DNA from: Trissonchulus latispiculum
Lineage: Eukaryota; Nematoda; Enoplea; Enoplida; Ironidae
NCBI GenBank assembly: GCA_030248195.1
Contig: JASAND010008357.1
Span: 62,001 to 126,000, forward strand
Length of the DNA stretch: 64,000 nt
Direction: 5' to 3'
Every line of letters starts with the position of its first letter. Positions within the stretch are counted from its first letter, which is position 1. The notes under the pieces are model-generated. The model did no database searches, was not told the origin of the DNA, and saw only the letters and a list, made by a program, of their open reading frames with translations. Shown in pieces: positions 24,663-32,603 of the stretch. Both the position numbers and the translations under genes were made by a program.

Positions 24663-27600
24663 CTGTAAAACCAAGGATGTAACTTGGCTGTATGCTAGCA
24701 GGCCGCAGCGCACCGAAAAATTTTCTTGAACTTCAGCTGTGATTAGGCGGATAATGAAAAAACATCCGCTGCCCATCACTAGTTACAACAAAAAAGAGTT
24801 CACCTGGCATATATATATTCCAACTTAGGACCGCCGTAGTTAATTTCAGTATTAATTTTACGTAGGTATATACTTAATTTTAAGTGCGTTCCTTATTATA
24901 TAGGCATATACACTTATTCCTATTCCTACGTAATATGTATGTACGCACATAATACGCACAACTATATATATAATAGCAAGTTATCATCTTGAGAGCCAGA
25001 TAAGTGTTGGAGACAACCAACAGATGGCTGGTAGACTTTTAGACTATCAAACTTTTTCCTAAAAAAAGGGCTGGAGAAAACGTCTGGAGCCAAAAAAAAC
25101 GGAAGAGGGAACGAAGACTAATCTTGAAACTTTCTATATATATATCATTCATTTCCCAGAGCAAGCAAGCTACTGATAACGAAAAGAGCCCATTTTCCAG
25201 CAGGATAACAAGTTTTATTTGCCACTTTTTGGTCAACCAAGTCCATTATTCAATCTAAAGCCTTCACATATATACAGACATATATACACTGCACGTGTAT
25301 GTGTGCGTATGTATATGCAAAAGCAATGTAGGATTACACGAGTATATATATAAGTTTACCACACCTACATACGTAGCCTTTCTGGCGCATGTAAGCTACG
25401 AATAAGCATACAAAAAACCTCGTTCAGTAGGTGTACGTAAAGTAGGCTTTTAACACTAACAGTACATATAGATAGATGCAATAGTTATGTCATAAAAAGC
25501 TTACCTATGTAACGTTATATATATATATACGTGTACTTGGGCTCTACAAATTAACAGTCTAAAATCTGGGTTAATGGAATAGTGAAACTGAATAGTGGTA
25601 TTTAATTGAATTGAGCTGAATATATATGCAGAGTACCTAAGTCAACAACAGCTAGTGCTTTGCGGATAATTTCAGCAACTTTCTTACTCGCACTTACCCC
25701 GTAAAGTAGAAAAGTAGCATGGCGCAGGATGTTTTTAGGAATTTTTTCCGGAGCGGGCCAGGCCGAGATGTGGAGGGTCCGGTCGGGGGAGAAAATTTTT
25801 TTGCAACAATGAGTGAAAAACTGGTATTTTTGACGCTAAAAATTCTAAAAAAATGCTTGGATTTAAGCTAAAAAATAGAAATTGTAGATAAAAATCTCCG
25901 GCGACGCCAGAAAATTTTCTAAAATTTGCAATTTTTGGCACCCAAAAGATTCTAGAGGTGGGGAGGGTGGGGAAAGCAAACATCCTGGGAGGGAGCAATT
26001 ACTTCTAGATATATAAGGTAGGTATTACAGGAGGGGGAAGGTCATCGCTTCTTGTAAAAATACCATGTGGCAGTGGGGCACCTGAGAAATATTATATCAC
26101 TGAAACTGGTCGACAACGTTACGTAACACTTTATAGATACCTACGTATATATATATATACAAGTAACAAAAATGCTCCGCACAAAAGAGGATAATATGTG
26201 TGTGTTGGCTGTATCGTATATATATATATATACTTTAAATATCCTTTAAATATATAATAAATATAAATAGGTATATATATCCTTTAAATTCCGGTTGAAG
26301 AAGTAAAGACAAAAGTTTCATGGGCACGTGACGTTATTTGGCACAGTAAATATTGGTGGATGGTTCCATGTCAAAAGTTGCTCAGCTCACTTAGGGCTTT
26401 CATTTGATACCAAATTTGACCACTTTTGAAAAATTTTATTTTTGACCCAAAATCGCCTAAGTCCCCACCCCACCCCACCACAGCACTCTACAGGCACTTT
26501 GAGCATGCAGTTCTATGACAAAAGTTGCTCAGCTCGCTTAGGGCTTTCATTTGGTACCAAATTTGACCACTTTTGAAAACTTTCATTTTTGACCGAAAAT
26601 CGCCTAAGTCCCCACCCCACCCCACCACAGCACTCTACAGCCACTTTGAGCATGCAGTTCTATGACAAAACTTGCTCAGCTCGCTTAGGGCTTTCATTTG
26701 GTACCAAATTTGACCACTTTTGAAAACTTTCATTTTTGACCGAAAATCGCCTAAGTCCCCACCCCACCCCACCACAGCACTCTACAGCCACTTTGAGCAT
26801 GCAGTCCTAGCTCGTAACGTTCGACCAGAGCGACGACCACAAAAATGGTCACTTTTCGCTATGAGCCGACTTTGCGGCGCCACTGCGGCGCTGTGGCGCA
26901 GCTGCGGCGCAAAAAAAGTTGTGATTCTTAAATTCTTTAGAGGGCACTACTAGACCCCATAGCCCTTTAGGTTGGCCCACCGCTGCAGATCACGTGAAAG
27001 CGGCGAACATTATGTACAATACAACCATCAAATAGGAGAAACCGGAAAAAAACATCGCCGCCATAACCGGTCCGGGGCGCAACTTTTTAACGGTAAGTGA
27101 TACGGGGCTGAAACTTCACAGACATACTAAACTCGATGTGCTCTACAATTTGCGCATGAAATCTGCGCAGGATCTGCGCAGGATCTGCGCAGGATTTTGC
27201 GCAGCTTCTGCGCAGCTTATTTTACACTGTCTCCAGCCACTTTTCACACATATTATAGGGGTCGCTGCGGCGACCCCTATGATATACTTCACGAATACAC
27301 AAATGTGAGACATTCAGATACCACGTACGTACGTACCTTTAAGTCATGAATGACACGTCCTGCTGCCGTTCTAGACAGCAGATCATTGAATTCAATTTGC
27401 AGTTTTCTCAGGACCCATCTATAACAACCACACAAATACAAACAAATACAAATACAAACAAATCCAATTCTCCAAGGTCGTACCCAGGGAGGGGGCGGTT
27501 CAAACATGGTTCTTACATCAGGGGCTGCGTCGTGAGTCATGACGCAAATTTTTTCGTGTGACGCAAATGAAAATTGCCCTGACGCAAGCTGACGCAGCTA

Positions 27601-28875
27601 GATTTGGGCTTCAAATAGAGGAAAAATTGTGCAAAAGTTGCTGGAAAATTGTTCAAACGTGATATTTCAAAAAATTTTCCCTTGCCTGTCTGCTTTCTTA
27701 CTTATTGCTGATTGCTACGATAACTGGCAAGCTAATATTTTTATATATTCACAGAATAAAGGCGCATGTAGCAGTGGCAGCTTGCAAGTCTTGCAGATTT
27801 AACATTTAAAAATAAGCAAATATATATTCGATATTGCAATAACTGGCCATACTTAGTTGACTTGACACCTCATCAATGGATCGCGAAAATGCTTTAAATT
27901 AATTCCAGGGAGAGTCTTAATTGCAAAAATTCTTCAACATCTAGGGGCTCCGCCCCCCCTACCCCCGTGCTGCTTCATGGTCTAAATCTTATTAAGGAGC
28001 ACAAGTCAGTTTTAATGATGGAAGATTTAAGAAGCATGTGGAAGATGTGTTTAATACTGTGTATTCACAAGTCATAATATTGTTAAAACATTGTTTAAAA
28101 ATTAAAAATATTATTTAACATATTCATTAAATTGTTTAAAATAAATTTAATTTTTGAAGCATTGACCATAACCCTAACGCAATAAAATTTTTGCGTTTCT
28201 ACGTGTTGAACACGCCAAAAAATACCAATTTTTGGCTCATATTTTCAAAAAATCGGCCCCGGGCCCGGAAGTCCCCCCGGGGACAAACCCAAAAAATACT
28301 CTGCTTAACAGGCATACATTTGTGTATAAACGTACTTTCTGAACCACTTAGTGTTTTTCCATTCTTGATAAAGAAATTGTAATAGCAGATTGAAGGCAAC
28401 GCAGGATTCCTTCTTATGAAGTTGACTAGACTGGGATGGGCTTAACAGCAGTTGTTTCAGTTCCTTAAAACAAAACTGACAGTGAGCAAACTATATACGT
28501 AATTAAATAAACAACACGCATTAATATAGCGAACTTGCATAGCAATCCGAAACAGAACCATTGAAACCCGAATTCGAGGGAGCCATCGCATTGCATATAA
28601 AAAAGTGTACGTATGTAAATTAGATACAAGGTTCAAACACACGGTATATAATATAGGATTGTTTTGCGAAATTCGGGTAGGTATCTAAGCTAAAGAAAAG
28701 AGAAATGGAAGTCACTTACCAGTGGGAGATTAAAGGGTACATATTGCTCACTGAACGGAATGGGGAAGTCGTGAGGAGTCTGAGATCTTGGGAGGCCAAA
28801 TACCAACCAAAGTAATATCAAAATGGTTATCACAACTCCGGTAATAACTCCCAGCAAAAATAAGCCAACCGACAT
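7907..28875 (-). CDS. PDZD8: PDZD8-like ER membrane contact-site lipid-transfer protein, 18 exons, 1,459 aa
   Basis: In animals PDZD8 is an ER-anchored SMP-domain protein that moves lipids and tethers ER to mitochondria and late endosomes. Eighteen minus-strand exons join in frame (4,380 nt). Domains in order: hydrophobic anchor at residues ~3-29; SMP domain ~60-265 (EFNDLLSRTAAGR, GGLELTIAASLVLGQSALL, FKVDSIFQGRPVPQL); first C2-like part ~266-335; PDZ ~330-416 with carboxylate loop GLTF at 346-349; Ser/Asp-rich linker to ~830; second C2-like part ~835-965 (YLNVGLW, GFDARLCYGDISL); C1 finger 1013-1062; helical segment ~1262-1360; poly-Q from 1364. This matches the human order, but the protein is ~300 residues longer, mainly in the linker. 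The start at 28875 puts the anchor at the extreme N-terminus. Non-consensus donors follow exons 4, 8 and 16 (GTAGGG, GTACCC, GTTGGA). Start, stop and all phases agree; exact splice sites are inferred. Confidence 0.93.
8164..8201 (-). repeat. CAA/CAG trinucleotide tract coding poly-Q in PDZD8
   Basis: A run of TTG/CTG on the plus strand, CAA/CAG on the coding strand, encodes (Q)9-S-(Q)3 at residues ~1364-1376. It is expected to vary in length among individuals. Confidence 0.85.
8881..9096. mobile_element. CAAGAGTA-family MITE, 216 bp, 7-bp target duplication, in PDZD8 intron 17
   Basis: Starts CAAGAGTATATAATA and ends with CATACTCTTG. Inner inverted repeats TGCTAGGCG and GTGCCTAGCA fold toward a poly-C/G centre. 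GTCCTAG flanks both ends (8874-8880, 9097-9103). Same family as 5666-6336, with a shorter interior. Confidence 0.75.
9913..10176. mobile_element. hAT-like MITE with C/G-tract interior, 8-bp target duplication
   Basis: Ends CACTAGCGTAGCCAG and GGCTTCGCGCCTG are imperfect inverted repeats with CA...TG termini. GGAGGTAT is duplicated (9905-9912 and 10177-10184). The interior contains opposed poly-G and poly-C runs. This end type with an 8-bp duplication is typical of non-autonomous hAT elements. Confidence 0.7.
10524..10545. repeat. Solo right end of the CAAGAGTA MITE family
   Basis: The 22 bases ending in TGTACTCTTG are the exact reverse complement of the 22 bases at 158-179. No matching left end or target duplication is seen nearby, so this is probably a truncated copy. 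Confidence 0.6.
12260..12397 (-). CDS. PDZD8: PDZD8 exon 17: coiled-coil
   Basis: 46 codons, IDKLQQEMDEAGRNRARLLT through KQESQAELAKVDDKTE. The Asp-Lys-Leu-Gln-x-Glu-(Ile/Met)-Asp start is shared with the vertebrate coiled-coil. TTTTAG acceptor, GTACGT donor, phase 0 at both ends. Confidence 0.9.
12500..13809. mobile_element. Foldback element nested inside another inverted-repeat element, PDZD8 intron 16
   Basis: The outer ends TGATGTTATCAACG and CGTTGATAACATTGA bound 12500-13809. Inside, TTAA-flanked arms (12579-~13015 and ~13325-13763) share GCTACTAAA, TTTGGC, CATGGGTGTGGTC, CTGCCTTCCAGCC and GGCACATAAACG in opposite orientation. The inner element is related to 4328-5031. The outer end lies ~95 bp from exon 16. 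Confidence 0.7.
13904..14242 (-). CDS. PDZD8: PDZD8 exon 16: linker and start of C-terminal helical region
   Basis: 113 codons ending EQIIHAAKDLGRELLTDLPL then EERKAKINEQ. This matches the PDZD8 block Ile-Ala-x-Lys-(Glu/Asp)-(Ile/Leu)-Gly-Arg-(Asp/Glu)-Leu...Leu-Pro-x-Glu-Glu-Arg that opens the coiled-coil. Acceptor TTTTTTCAG. The donor GTTGGA is non-consensus, but phase and protein continuity with exon 17 require it. Confidence 0.88.
14408..14437. repeat. (TA)n microsatellite, PDZD8 intron 15
   Basis: About 15 TA dinucleotides in uninterrupted alternation. Confidence 0.85.
14620..14743 (-). CDS. PDZD8: PDZD8 exon 15: basic/serine linker
   Basis: 124 nt beginning with an RRRRR run, then TNDSGSESAERERDHSSKGE, ending ...HLTVASK. 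TTTTAG acceptor, GTGAGT donor, phase 2 in and 0 out. Confidence 0.82.
15108..15335 (-). CDS. PDZD8: PDZD8 exon 14: acidic/serine linker
   Basis: 228 nt, GLHRETSDDSHSVGCSSVSD through RRRFYRGIADRFTEF. Little direct similarity, but it is flanked by TATAG and GTATAA sites, stays open and keeps phase between exons 13 and 15. Confidence 0.8.
15708..15899 (-). CDS. PDZD8: PDZD8 exon 13: C1 zinc finger
   Basis: 192 nt encoding a complete C1 domain: H-x12-C-x2-C-x11-C-x2-C-x4-H-x2-C-x8-C, seen as KHDW...CQACRRKIWLKSALQCARC...CHKKC. The short 11-residue middle loop is also that of vertebrate PDZD8. In PDZD8 this domain contributes to late-endosome (Rab7, anionic lipid) binding; all zinc ligands are present. 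TTTTAG acceptor, GTGAGT donor. Confidence 0.95.
16070..16159 (+). ncRNA. tRNA-like sequence plus palindromic tail, PDZD8 intron 12
   Basis: GCCTCCG pairs with CGGAGGT as an acceptor stem and GTGGG-TTCGCGA-CCCAC is a perfect T-arm. The candidate anticodon loop CTAGTGC would give AGU (Thr), but the D-arm is poor and the total is only 69 nt. It runs into a palindrome (CGGAGGTCCGAA then TTCGGACCTCCG). A tRNA pseudogene or SINE head is more likely than a working tRNA. Confidence 0.4.
16236..16442 (-). CDS. PDZD8: PDZD8 exon 12: end of second C2-like region
   Basis: 207 nt: HAKLVRHIGFDARLCYGDIS followed by LGFVWYPEVSALSEL. GFxxxxCYGDI matches PDZD8. The tail is Ser/Asp-rich linker leading to the C1 domain. 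TTTCAG acceptor, GTGAAG donor. Confidence 0.92.
17007..17113 (-). CDS. PDZD8: PDZD8 exon 11: second C2-like region
   Basis: 107 nt: TCVYVPEILENCMSTLSSYH then QEDYSLRPSSQAVVP. It fills the expected gap between the LNVGLW strand and the GFDARLCYGDI strand. TTTCAG acceptor, GTAAGA donor, phase 0 in and two bases out. Confidence 0.88.
17411..19118 (+). mobile_element. Minisatellite-bearing non-coding element (copy 1), PDZD8 intron 10
   Basis: Shares its left part (GTAACAGAAATGCTCC..., ATATGTGTGTTGG) and right ~540 bp with 26159-27282. Contains a ~147-bp repeat (CAAAAGTTGCTCA, TTTGACCACTTTTGAAAA) and a second ~163-bp repeat at ~17775-18180. It ends with a GC-rich hairpin TAGGGGTCGCTGCCGCGATC then CCTATGA. 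The architecture recalls non-autonomous Helentron/Helitron elements, but I see no Rep/helicase gene and the class is a guess. Confidence 0.55.
19171..19323 (-). CDS. PDZD8: PDZD8 exon 10: second C2-like region
   Basis: 51 codons between a strong TTTCAG acceptor and a GTAAGC donor: DVQFDEEFPYLIG...RYLNVGLWSRGPP...VPVLVAY. It aligns with the PDZD8 segment around (Arg)-Tyr-Leu-Asn-(Ile/Val)-(Ala/Gly)-Leu-Trp. A plus-strand open frame over the same bases is antisense to it. Confidence 0.9.
19764..21242 (-). CDS. PDZD8: PDZD8 exon 9: PDZ domain and long low-complexity linker
   Basis: 493 codons. The first ~65 complete the PDZ domain (AGDSLAHRAGFRQGDLTLAI, INNVAI, VIVERR). The remainder is a Ser/Pro/Asp/Glu-rich linker with a Ser/Thr run near its middle and an Arg-Arg cluster (RRRRRR) near its end, presumably disordered. 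The exon is visibly more GC-rich than its introns. GTTAGT at 19763 is the preferred donor because it keeps AGV before the next C2 strand; a second in-frame donor, GTGAAG, lies 15 nt upstream (exon end 19779). Confidence 0.9.
21445..21518 (+). tRNA. Foldable tRNA-like gene or SINE head, anticodon loop reads AGA, PDZD8 intron 8
   Basis: All four arms pair: acceptor GCCTGGG/CTCAGGC, D-stem GCTC/GAGC with GG in the loop, anticodon stem TTGGC/GCCAA with loop GTAGATA, and T-arm GTGGG/CCCAC with TTCGATC. Formal anticodon AGA (Ser), yet the variable loop is only 5 nt where tRNA-Ser has a long arm. Position 32 is a purine and 37 a pyrimidine, both unusual. A tRNA-derived repeat or recently decayed tRNA is likely. 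Confidence 0.45.
21721..21827 (-). CDS. PDZD8: PDZD8 exon 8: C2-like end and PDZ carboxylate-binding loop
   Basis: 107 nt encoding PRPSSYGVVSSDFASILLKV and then NRRSHDEPLGLTFTR. GLTF is the PDZ carboxylate-binding loop. Phase fits both neighbours (ATT G|GT, then CGG|GTT). The donor GTACCC is weak, so the 3' boundary is less certain than the coding content. Confidence 0.82.
22089..22308 (-). CDS. PDZD8: PDZD8 exon 7: SMP end and first C2-like region
   Basis: 220 nt starting FKRATRKKHVYPQFKIRYRP and including LRGALVVRLLHCERLNTDSW. The basic Lys-His-x-x-Pro...Lys-Ile-Arg-(F/Y)-(K/R)-Pro-Phe-Phe run is a PDZD8 hallmark, and the ALVVRLLHCERL strand begins the C2-like fold. GTTAGT donor in phase 1. 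Confidence 0.93.
22616..22696 (-). CDS. PDZD8: PDZD8 exon 6: end of SMP domain
   Basis: 27 codons, EPVMDFKVDSIFQGRPVPQL then VPLIINQ. It matches the PDZD8 signature Pro-Leu-(Ile/Val)-Asp-Phe...GRPxPQL...(V/I)NQ. Acceptor TTTTAG, donor GTTAGT, phase 0 at both ends. Confidence 0.94.
22997..23173 (-). CDS. PDZD8: PDZD8 exon 5: SMP core
   Basis: 59 codons containing MEYRGGLELTIAASLVLGQS and TRRPYSHWTAAFLH. The EYxGGxxLxI, LVxGxSA and RxPxxHW positions are those conserved in PDZD8 SMP domains. TAG acceptor, GTGAGT donor, phase 0 at both ends. Confidence 0.94.
23376..23510 (-). CDS. PDZD8: PDZD8 exon 4: SMP domain
   Basis: 45 codons starting LRDFSLGSQFPVIKDV and ending ...LRLKIKR. The Leu-Arg-Asp...Leu-Gly...Pro-Phe/Val-Ile motif matches PDZD8 directly after the exon 3 block. 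Acceptor TTTTAG; the donor GTAGGG is weak but is the phase-0 site that joins exon 5. Confidence 0.85.
24147..24610. mobile_element. hAT-like MITE with (GGCCCC)n subterminal arrays
   Basis: Begins TAGGGATGCACCGGGGCC and ends GGCCCCGGTGCATCTCTA, a classic hAT-type terminus. Both ends contain runs of CCCCGG/GGCCCC. It is embedded in (TA)n, so the target duplication cannot be defined. Confidence 0.75.
24611..24661. repeat. (AT)n microsatellite
   Basis: About 50 bases of uninterrupted AT alternation directly after the MITE. A matching shorter TA run precedes the MITE at 24124-24146. Confidence 0.9.
26159..27282 (+). mobile_element. Minisatellite-bearing non-coding element (copy 2), PDZD8 intron 3
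   Basis: Three copies of a ~147-bp unit begin near 26367, 26515 and 26661, followed by the same unique ~470 bp as copy 1 (GAGCGACGACCACAAAAATG, AACATTATGTACAATACAAC) and the terminal hairpin TAGGGGTCGCTGCGGCGACC then CCTATGA. Its end lies 55 bp from the exon 3 splice donor. Confidence 0.55.
27337..27418 (-). CDS. PDZD8: PDZD8 exon 3: SMP domain
   Basis: 82 nt encoding WVLRKLQIEFNDLLSRTAAG followed by RVIHDLK. This is one of the clearest PDZD8 blocks (human has Arg-Trp-Val...Glu-Phe-Glu-Glu-Leu-Leu...Thr-Ala-Gly-Arg). TAG acceptor, GTACGT donor. A repeat element ends 55 bp inside the following intron. Confidence 0.92.
28336..28430 (-). CDS. PDZD8: PDZD8 exon 2: start of SMP domain
   Basis: 95 nt between a CAG acceptor and a GTACGT donor. 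It encodes ESCVAFNLLLQFLYQEW and then KNTKWFR, matching the first SMP helix of PDZD8, where the family has Glu-Thr-Cys followed by a hydrophobic helix. Phase 0 in, two bases out; the split codon completes as Lys with exon 3. Confidence 0.88.
28720..28875 (-). CDS. PDZD8: PDZD8 exon 1: start codon and transmembrane anchor
   Basis: 52 codons beginning MSVGLFLLG and ending ...PFNLPL, followed by a consensus GTAAGT donor at 28719 (phase 0). Residues 3-29 are almost entirely Leu/Ile/Val/Gly/Phe and form the ER membrane anchor typical of PDZD8. The Pro-rich segment after it corresponds to the linker before the SMP domain. Confidence 0.9.
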
Positions 28876-29438
28876 TGCTGTCTTGACCTATGATTTAATA
28901 CTTCTCTAGTACGTATACTATGCCGGATAAATACAATATATGGCTACATATTACATAATATGTATATACTGTTCGTAATGCAAGATTAAAGCGGGGTATC
29001 CGACCACAAGCAAAGGTAGAAGAGTGCCCGCATATAGCACTAAATCTTCATAAGCATACTTCAGACGAATCTGCAACAAACATAGCACGAATAAGCCGAA
29101 TTACCGAAGAGTTAATTTTTTTTGCAAAGTTCGCAATTTTCCAAACTCTAAAAATATCCAATCTTAGGTCAGGCTAACCCCCGCCAGGGTTGTTTCGTCG
29201 CCGACCTTTAGGAAAAAATGGCCTCAACGACCAAAATTGTTTAGACCATCACCCAAAAATTTAGGCCATAAAAATTTTGCTAAATATTTAGGTTGCGTGA
29301 TGTTGGTTGCAATGTTAGAATTACTACACTCCCAAGCGTAGTAAGATAATATAGAGGTCGGCGAAAAAACCAACCCGCAAGTGGTGGGGAAAAAAACCAC
29401 CCCCCCCCCGTTTGGGCGATGGGGATGAGCTAGTGGGC
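28876..29438. other. Region upstream of PDZD8
   Basis: AT-rich, with no coding evidence. It should contain the PDZD8 promoter and 5'UTR. On the gene's strand a TAG acceptor-like site lies 12 nt before the ATG (28888-28890), but its upstream tract is purine-rich and weak. No clear TATA box seen. Confidence 0.3.
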
Positions 29439-29713
29439 AATTCTTGGCCAGTACAGACACCAAATCGGCATCTCTGACTCCCCCCATTGCCCCTATGTGG
29501 GCTCGAATCGGAAGATCTGCAGCATCTGTTCATAGATTGCCCAGCGCACGCAATCCCCCGGGCCAGGCATCCGGGAACCAACCCTACGTTGGCGGTTCTT
29601 ACGGAGGCCCCCCTTGCAGTGGTGGATTTCCTGCGGGGAATAGGCCGCCTCTGAGTTGGTTTATATTGGTCCGCCAGATGATCCAGGAAATAACAACAAC
29701 AACAACAACAACA
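29439..29713 (+). pseudogene. 5'-truncated LINE 3' end with (AAC)n tail
   Basis: In one plus frame (29496-29651) it reads CGLESEDLQHLFIDCPAHA, later NPTLAVLTEAPLAVVDFLRG, then IGRL and stop. The C...HLF..C pattern followed by LTEAPLAVVDFL is typical of the C-terminal end of non-LTR retrotransposon reverse transcriptase proteins. It finishes in an (AAC)n tail at ~29694-29710. AGCTAG(T/C)GGGC flanks both sides (~29428 and ~29711), a likely target duplication. Stops upstream show it is a dead fragment. Confidence 0.75.
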
Positions 29714-30887
29714 GCTAGCGGGCTCAAATTTGGCGTGCAAGTTGGCAGGGCCCATCCCACCTACCACATGAAATTTGAGCAAAATCGGACCACTTTTGAA
29801 CATTTTTTGACATTTTGAAAACTTTGGCATTTTCGACCCCCCCAAAAATTCAAAATTTGCCTATGTTTGAAGGCCTGTAGAAAATTTTCCATAGTTAGAT
29901 AATAACTTTTCATAGTTTCTATGAGAACAACATGTGCTCTTTCCAAAAATGTCGGTCTCGTCTTCCTGCGACGCTTGGCAAGCTGCCAGCAGAATTTTAA
30001 AAAAACGGGAAAATAAAACCAAATTTTTGCTTTTGCTGCCAAACTCCGAAAAATGGTTATTAGTTACTCAAAAGCCATTCAAATATATAGCAAGTTTAAT
30101 GGGTTCTTTCACGTGAACAGCTCAAAATTGCATTTGGACTTGGCAATTTTGTGCTAGCCGGTAAAAACCTCATTTTGACGGATCGACTGTTTGGCTCAGC
30201 TAAAGTGGGCAAATGAATATACTCTGGGACAAAGAAATACGCGAAAGAACACTGAAACAAGATTTATTTTATTTCATCGAATTTCAAAAGATTTACAAAT
30301 TTTTGCATTTTAACATAGAAACTGGCAAATTTGATAAAACCTTGCCAGTTGATGCTGTAAATTTTGATGTTTGATTTTCTCATTTATTATAAGGAATATC
30401 GCAAAAATAACTGCAGATATGAAGTCAGCGACGCCGATTTTACCTGTCGCATGCATGAAATCGCTAATATGAGTTGCCCTATCCAAATATTGGGGTTGGT
30501 TTTTTCCCATCGGTTGGTTTTTCCCGCCATTGGTTTTTACCCCGGCTAATTAACCGTTAATTGCTAATTAACGACTGGACCTAGAGAGGCGATTTATATA
30601 CCAAAATGACAGTCTAGACAGGGCTTGATAAGAAAGCAATTTATAGCCGGATTGCTCCACGGAGTAGTTCTGCAGAGTCCAAAAAGTGACTACCTTGATT
30701 TTTCCCCGACCTCTATATAGGATAAGGACCTTTAAAATTAATTCAATGGTTAAAGTAGATACAAGCATTACAACACTGAATAGAGAAACAAAAAGGAGGA
30801 AATAAACAGAACAGATATATACATAGCATAATGTTAAGAGCGAAACCAGGCTAAAGAAAGTTAGACTGAACTTGAATGAGTAATTAG
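29714..30887. other. Repeat-derived spacer without a supported gene
   Basis: Contains TTTTGGCA/AAATTTTG-rich segments resembling other non-coding repeats here. Open frames on both strands are low-complexity and unsupported. Confidence 0.4.
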
Positions 30888-31264
30888 TGGTGATGGGCAC
30901 CGGATATTTTTTTACATCCGGATATCCGCCTATTTTGCGTTAACGGATATCCGGTTATCCGCCTATTTCAAACTTAACCTCAAGAAAATTTTTCGATTTT
31001 ACAGTTGAATTTTCAATTTTTCTGTCAATTTTTCGGGAGGCTGTAAATGTCTATCATGTAACCAAGCCGCAACCTTCGTTTCAAAAACATTTTCAGAGGA
31101 ATTTTTGAAGAATATTTTACAATTTTTGAAATTTTTGTCAAAAATTTGCTAATTTTCATTGTTTTGACTGAAATGCACACGGATATCCGGATATGCGGAT
31201 ATTTTTCTCAAATCGGATATTATCCGCATATAAAAATTATCCGGATATCCAGTGCCCATCACTA
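30888..31264. mobile_element. hAT-like MITE with GGATATCC arrays
   Basis: Ends TGGTGATGGGCACCGGATA and TCCAGTGCCCATCACTA form inverted repeats. GTAATTAG (30880-30887) and GTAATTAC (31265-31272) look like a decayed 8-bp target duplication. Multiple GGATATCCGG octamers lie at both ends. Same family as 23943-24781. Confidence 0.75.
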
Positions 31265-31499
31265 GTAATTACAGAGTAAGTTACAGAATGTATATACTTA
31301 TCTAGCTTGAGCTGTCTAGAAATACAAATAGAATTCCAAAAACCCGCGCCGAAGGCGAGAAATTTTTTGAAAAATTACTATTTTTACTAAAGAATCAATA
31401 AGAATTTTGACGGGATTTTTGTCGAAAAATTTGGGCCAATGGCCACAACGGCCAATATTCTTTAGGCCATAGACTCCTAAATTTAGGCCCTGGCCTAAA

Positions 31500-31768
31500 A
31501 AACCAGCACCCCGCAATTTGGGTGAGCAACAGGGTCCTCTACTTCTCTCCCCTGATTATTCGATATAAAGACAGAATCATAATGACCAAATGTGAAAATT
31601 GCTTTGAGGATAATGTTTGTGTGTCTTTGTGTGTGTGAAGTTAAGTTTGCAAAGTTTCCAATTGACAAGAATTAATTACTTAGATCCATAATCAATAAAT
31701 CGATCGAATAAAAAACCAGCACCCCGCAATTTGGGTGAGCGACAGGGTCCTCTACTTCTCTCCCCTTT
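31500..31768. repeat. 57-bp direct repeat pair
   Basis: The segment starting CCAGCACCCCGCAATTTGGG occurs at ~31500-31556 and again at ~31711-31767 with one mismatch, 211 bp apart. The intervening DNA has no obvious ends. Confidence 0.6.
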
Positions 31769-31822
31769 TGTCCCTCTCCAGAATATTTGATAGAGAGAAG
31801 CGTCCCAGTTTTAAGCATACAG

Positions 31823-32546
31823 TAGGTGTACCTGGGGGGGACCCCTCCCCCGAAATGGACAAGTCCCGACTCCACCCTCGAAATTTTGGAGGCAGACAAG
31901 GCCGCACCCAGGGGGGGGGTTCAAGGGGTCTAGACCCCCCCCTTTTGGGATGACAAAATGGAAAATTTTTGCTATTTTTATGGCAAAAACAGCTATTTTT
32001 AAAAAATTTTCGCGCCTTCGGCGCGATAATTTACTTTTTGCAAGAAATAAACGTCTAATGTACTGTTTTTGGACAAAAAAGCAAACATTTTTCAACTTCT
32101 GGGGGGCTCCGCCCCCCAGACCCCCCTTGCGTACCTTGGACCCCCCCTTGCGTTTTACCTTGGACCCCCCCCCTTTTCAAAATCCCGGGTGCGGGCCTGC
32201 AGGCAGACTCTACCCCTAATGGCCAAATCCCAGACCCCGCCCTCGAAATCTTCAAAATTTTGCCTCAAATTTTAGAAAATTTAAAAATTTTTTGAAAAAA
32301 TTCGAAATTTTATGCAAAGATTCCAAAATTTTCGAAGAAATGACCAAAAATGTTGAAATATTGTCGACTTTTAGTTGTAAATATCGTTATATATTTTAGC
32401 AAAATCGCTGATTTTTATTTCTGACGAAAAAATTTTTACCCCCCCAAATTCGATTTTTTCGGACCCCACCCCACCTCAAACCGGCTGACCTCACCCACCC
32501 TAATTCCTGCTACTCCCACCCCCCACTTTTTGTCAAGGTACACCTA
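31823..32546. mobile_element. TAGGTGTACC-ended element with a nested hAT-like MITE
   Basis: The outer ends TAGGTGTACCT and AGGTACACCTA mirror each other. The inner element at 31897-32199 has ends CAAGGCCGCACCC and GGGTGCGGGCCTG, with GAGGCAGA (31889-31896) and CAGGCAGA (32200-32207) as near-identical 8-bp flanks. Both are full of C/G homopolymers. Confidence 0.6.
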
Positions 32547-32603
32547 TGGTCTTAGGCTTGAGCTGTATATAGCTGTGCGTCCTCTTATGCTAAACATTTT
32601 TTA

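Larger units (their letters stand above)
23943..24781. mobile_element. hAT-like MITE with GGATATCC arrays, split by a second MITE
   Basis: Left end TAGTGATGGACACTGG and right end TGCCCATCACTA are inverted repeats. The near-identical 8-mers GTTAAAAC (23935-23942) and GTTACAAC (24782-24789) look like a decayed target duplication. Iterated GGATATCC/GGATATTC octamers follow the left end. The element at 24147-24610 has inserted into a TA run within it. Confidence 0.65.
23511..27336. other. PDZD8 intron 3: repeat-filled
   Basis: This 3.8-kb intron contains two nested hAT-like MITEs (23943-24781), several TA-rich microsatellites and the minisatellite element at 26159-27282. I found no extra exon; exons 3 and 4 join in frame and match consecutive SMP blocks. 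Confidence 0.6.

Noticed and set aside
29324..29845. 173-codon minus-strand frame with poly-Cys
   Set aside because: Antisense to a LINE 3' end with its (AAC)n tail; poly-Cys is an artefact of that tail.
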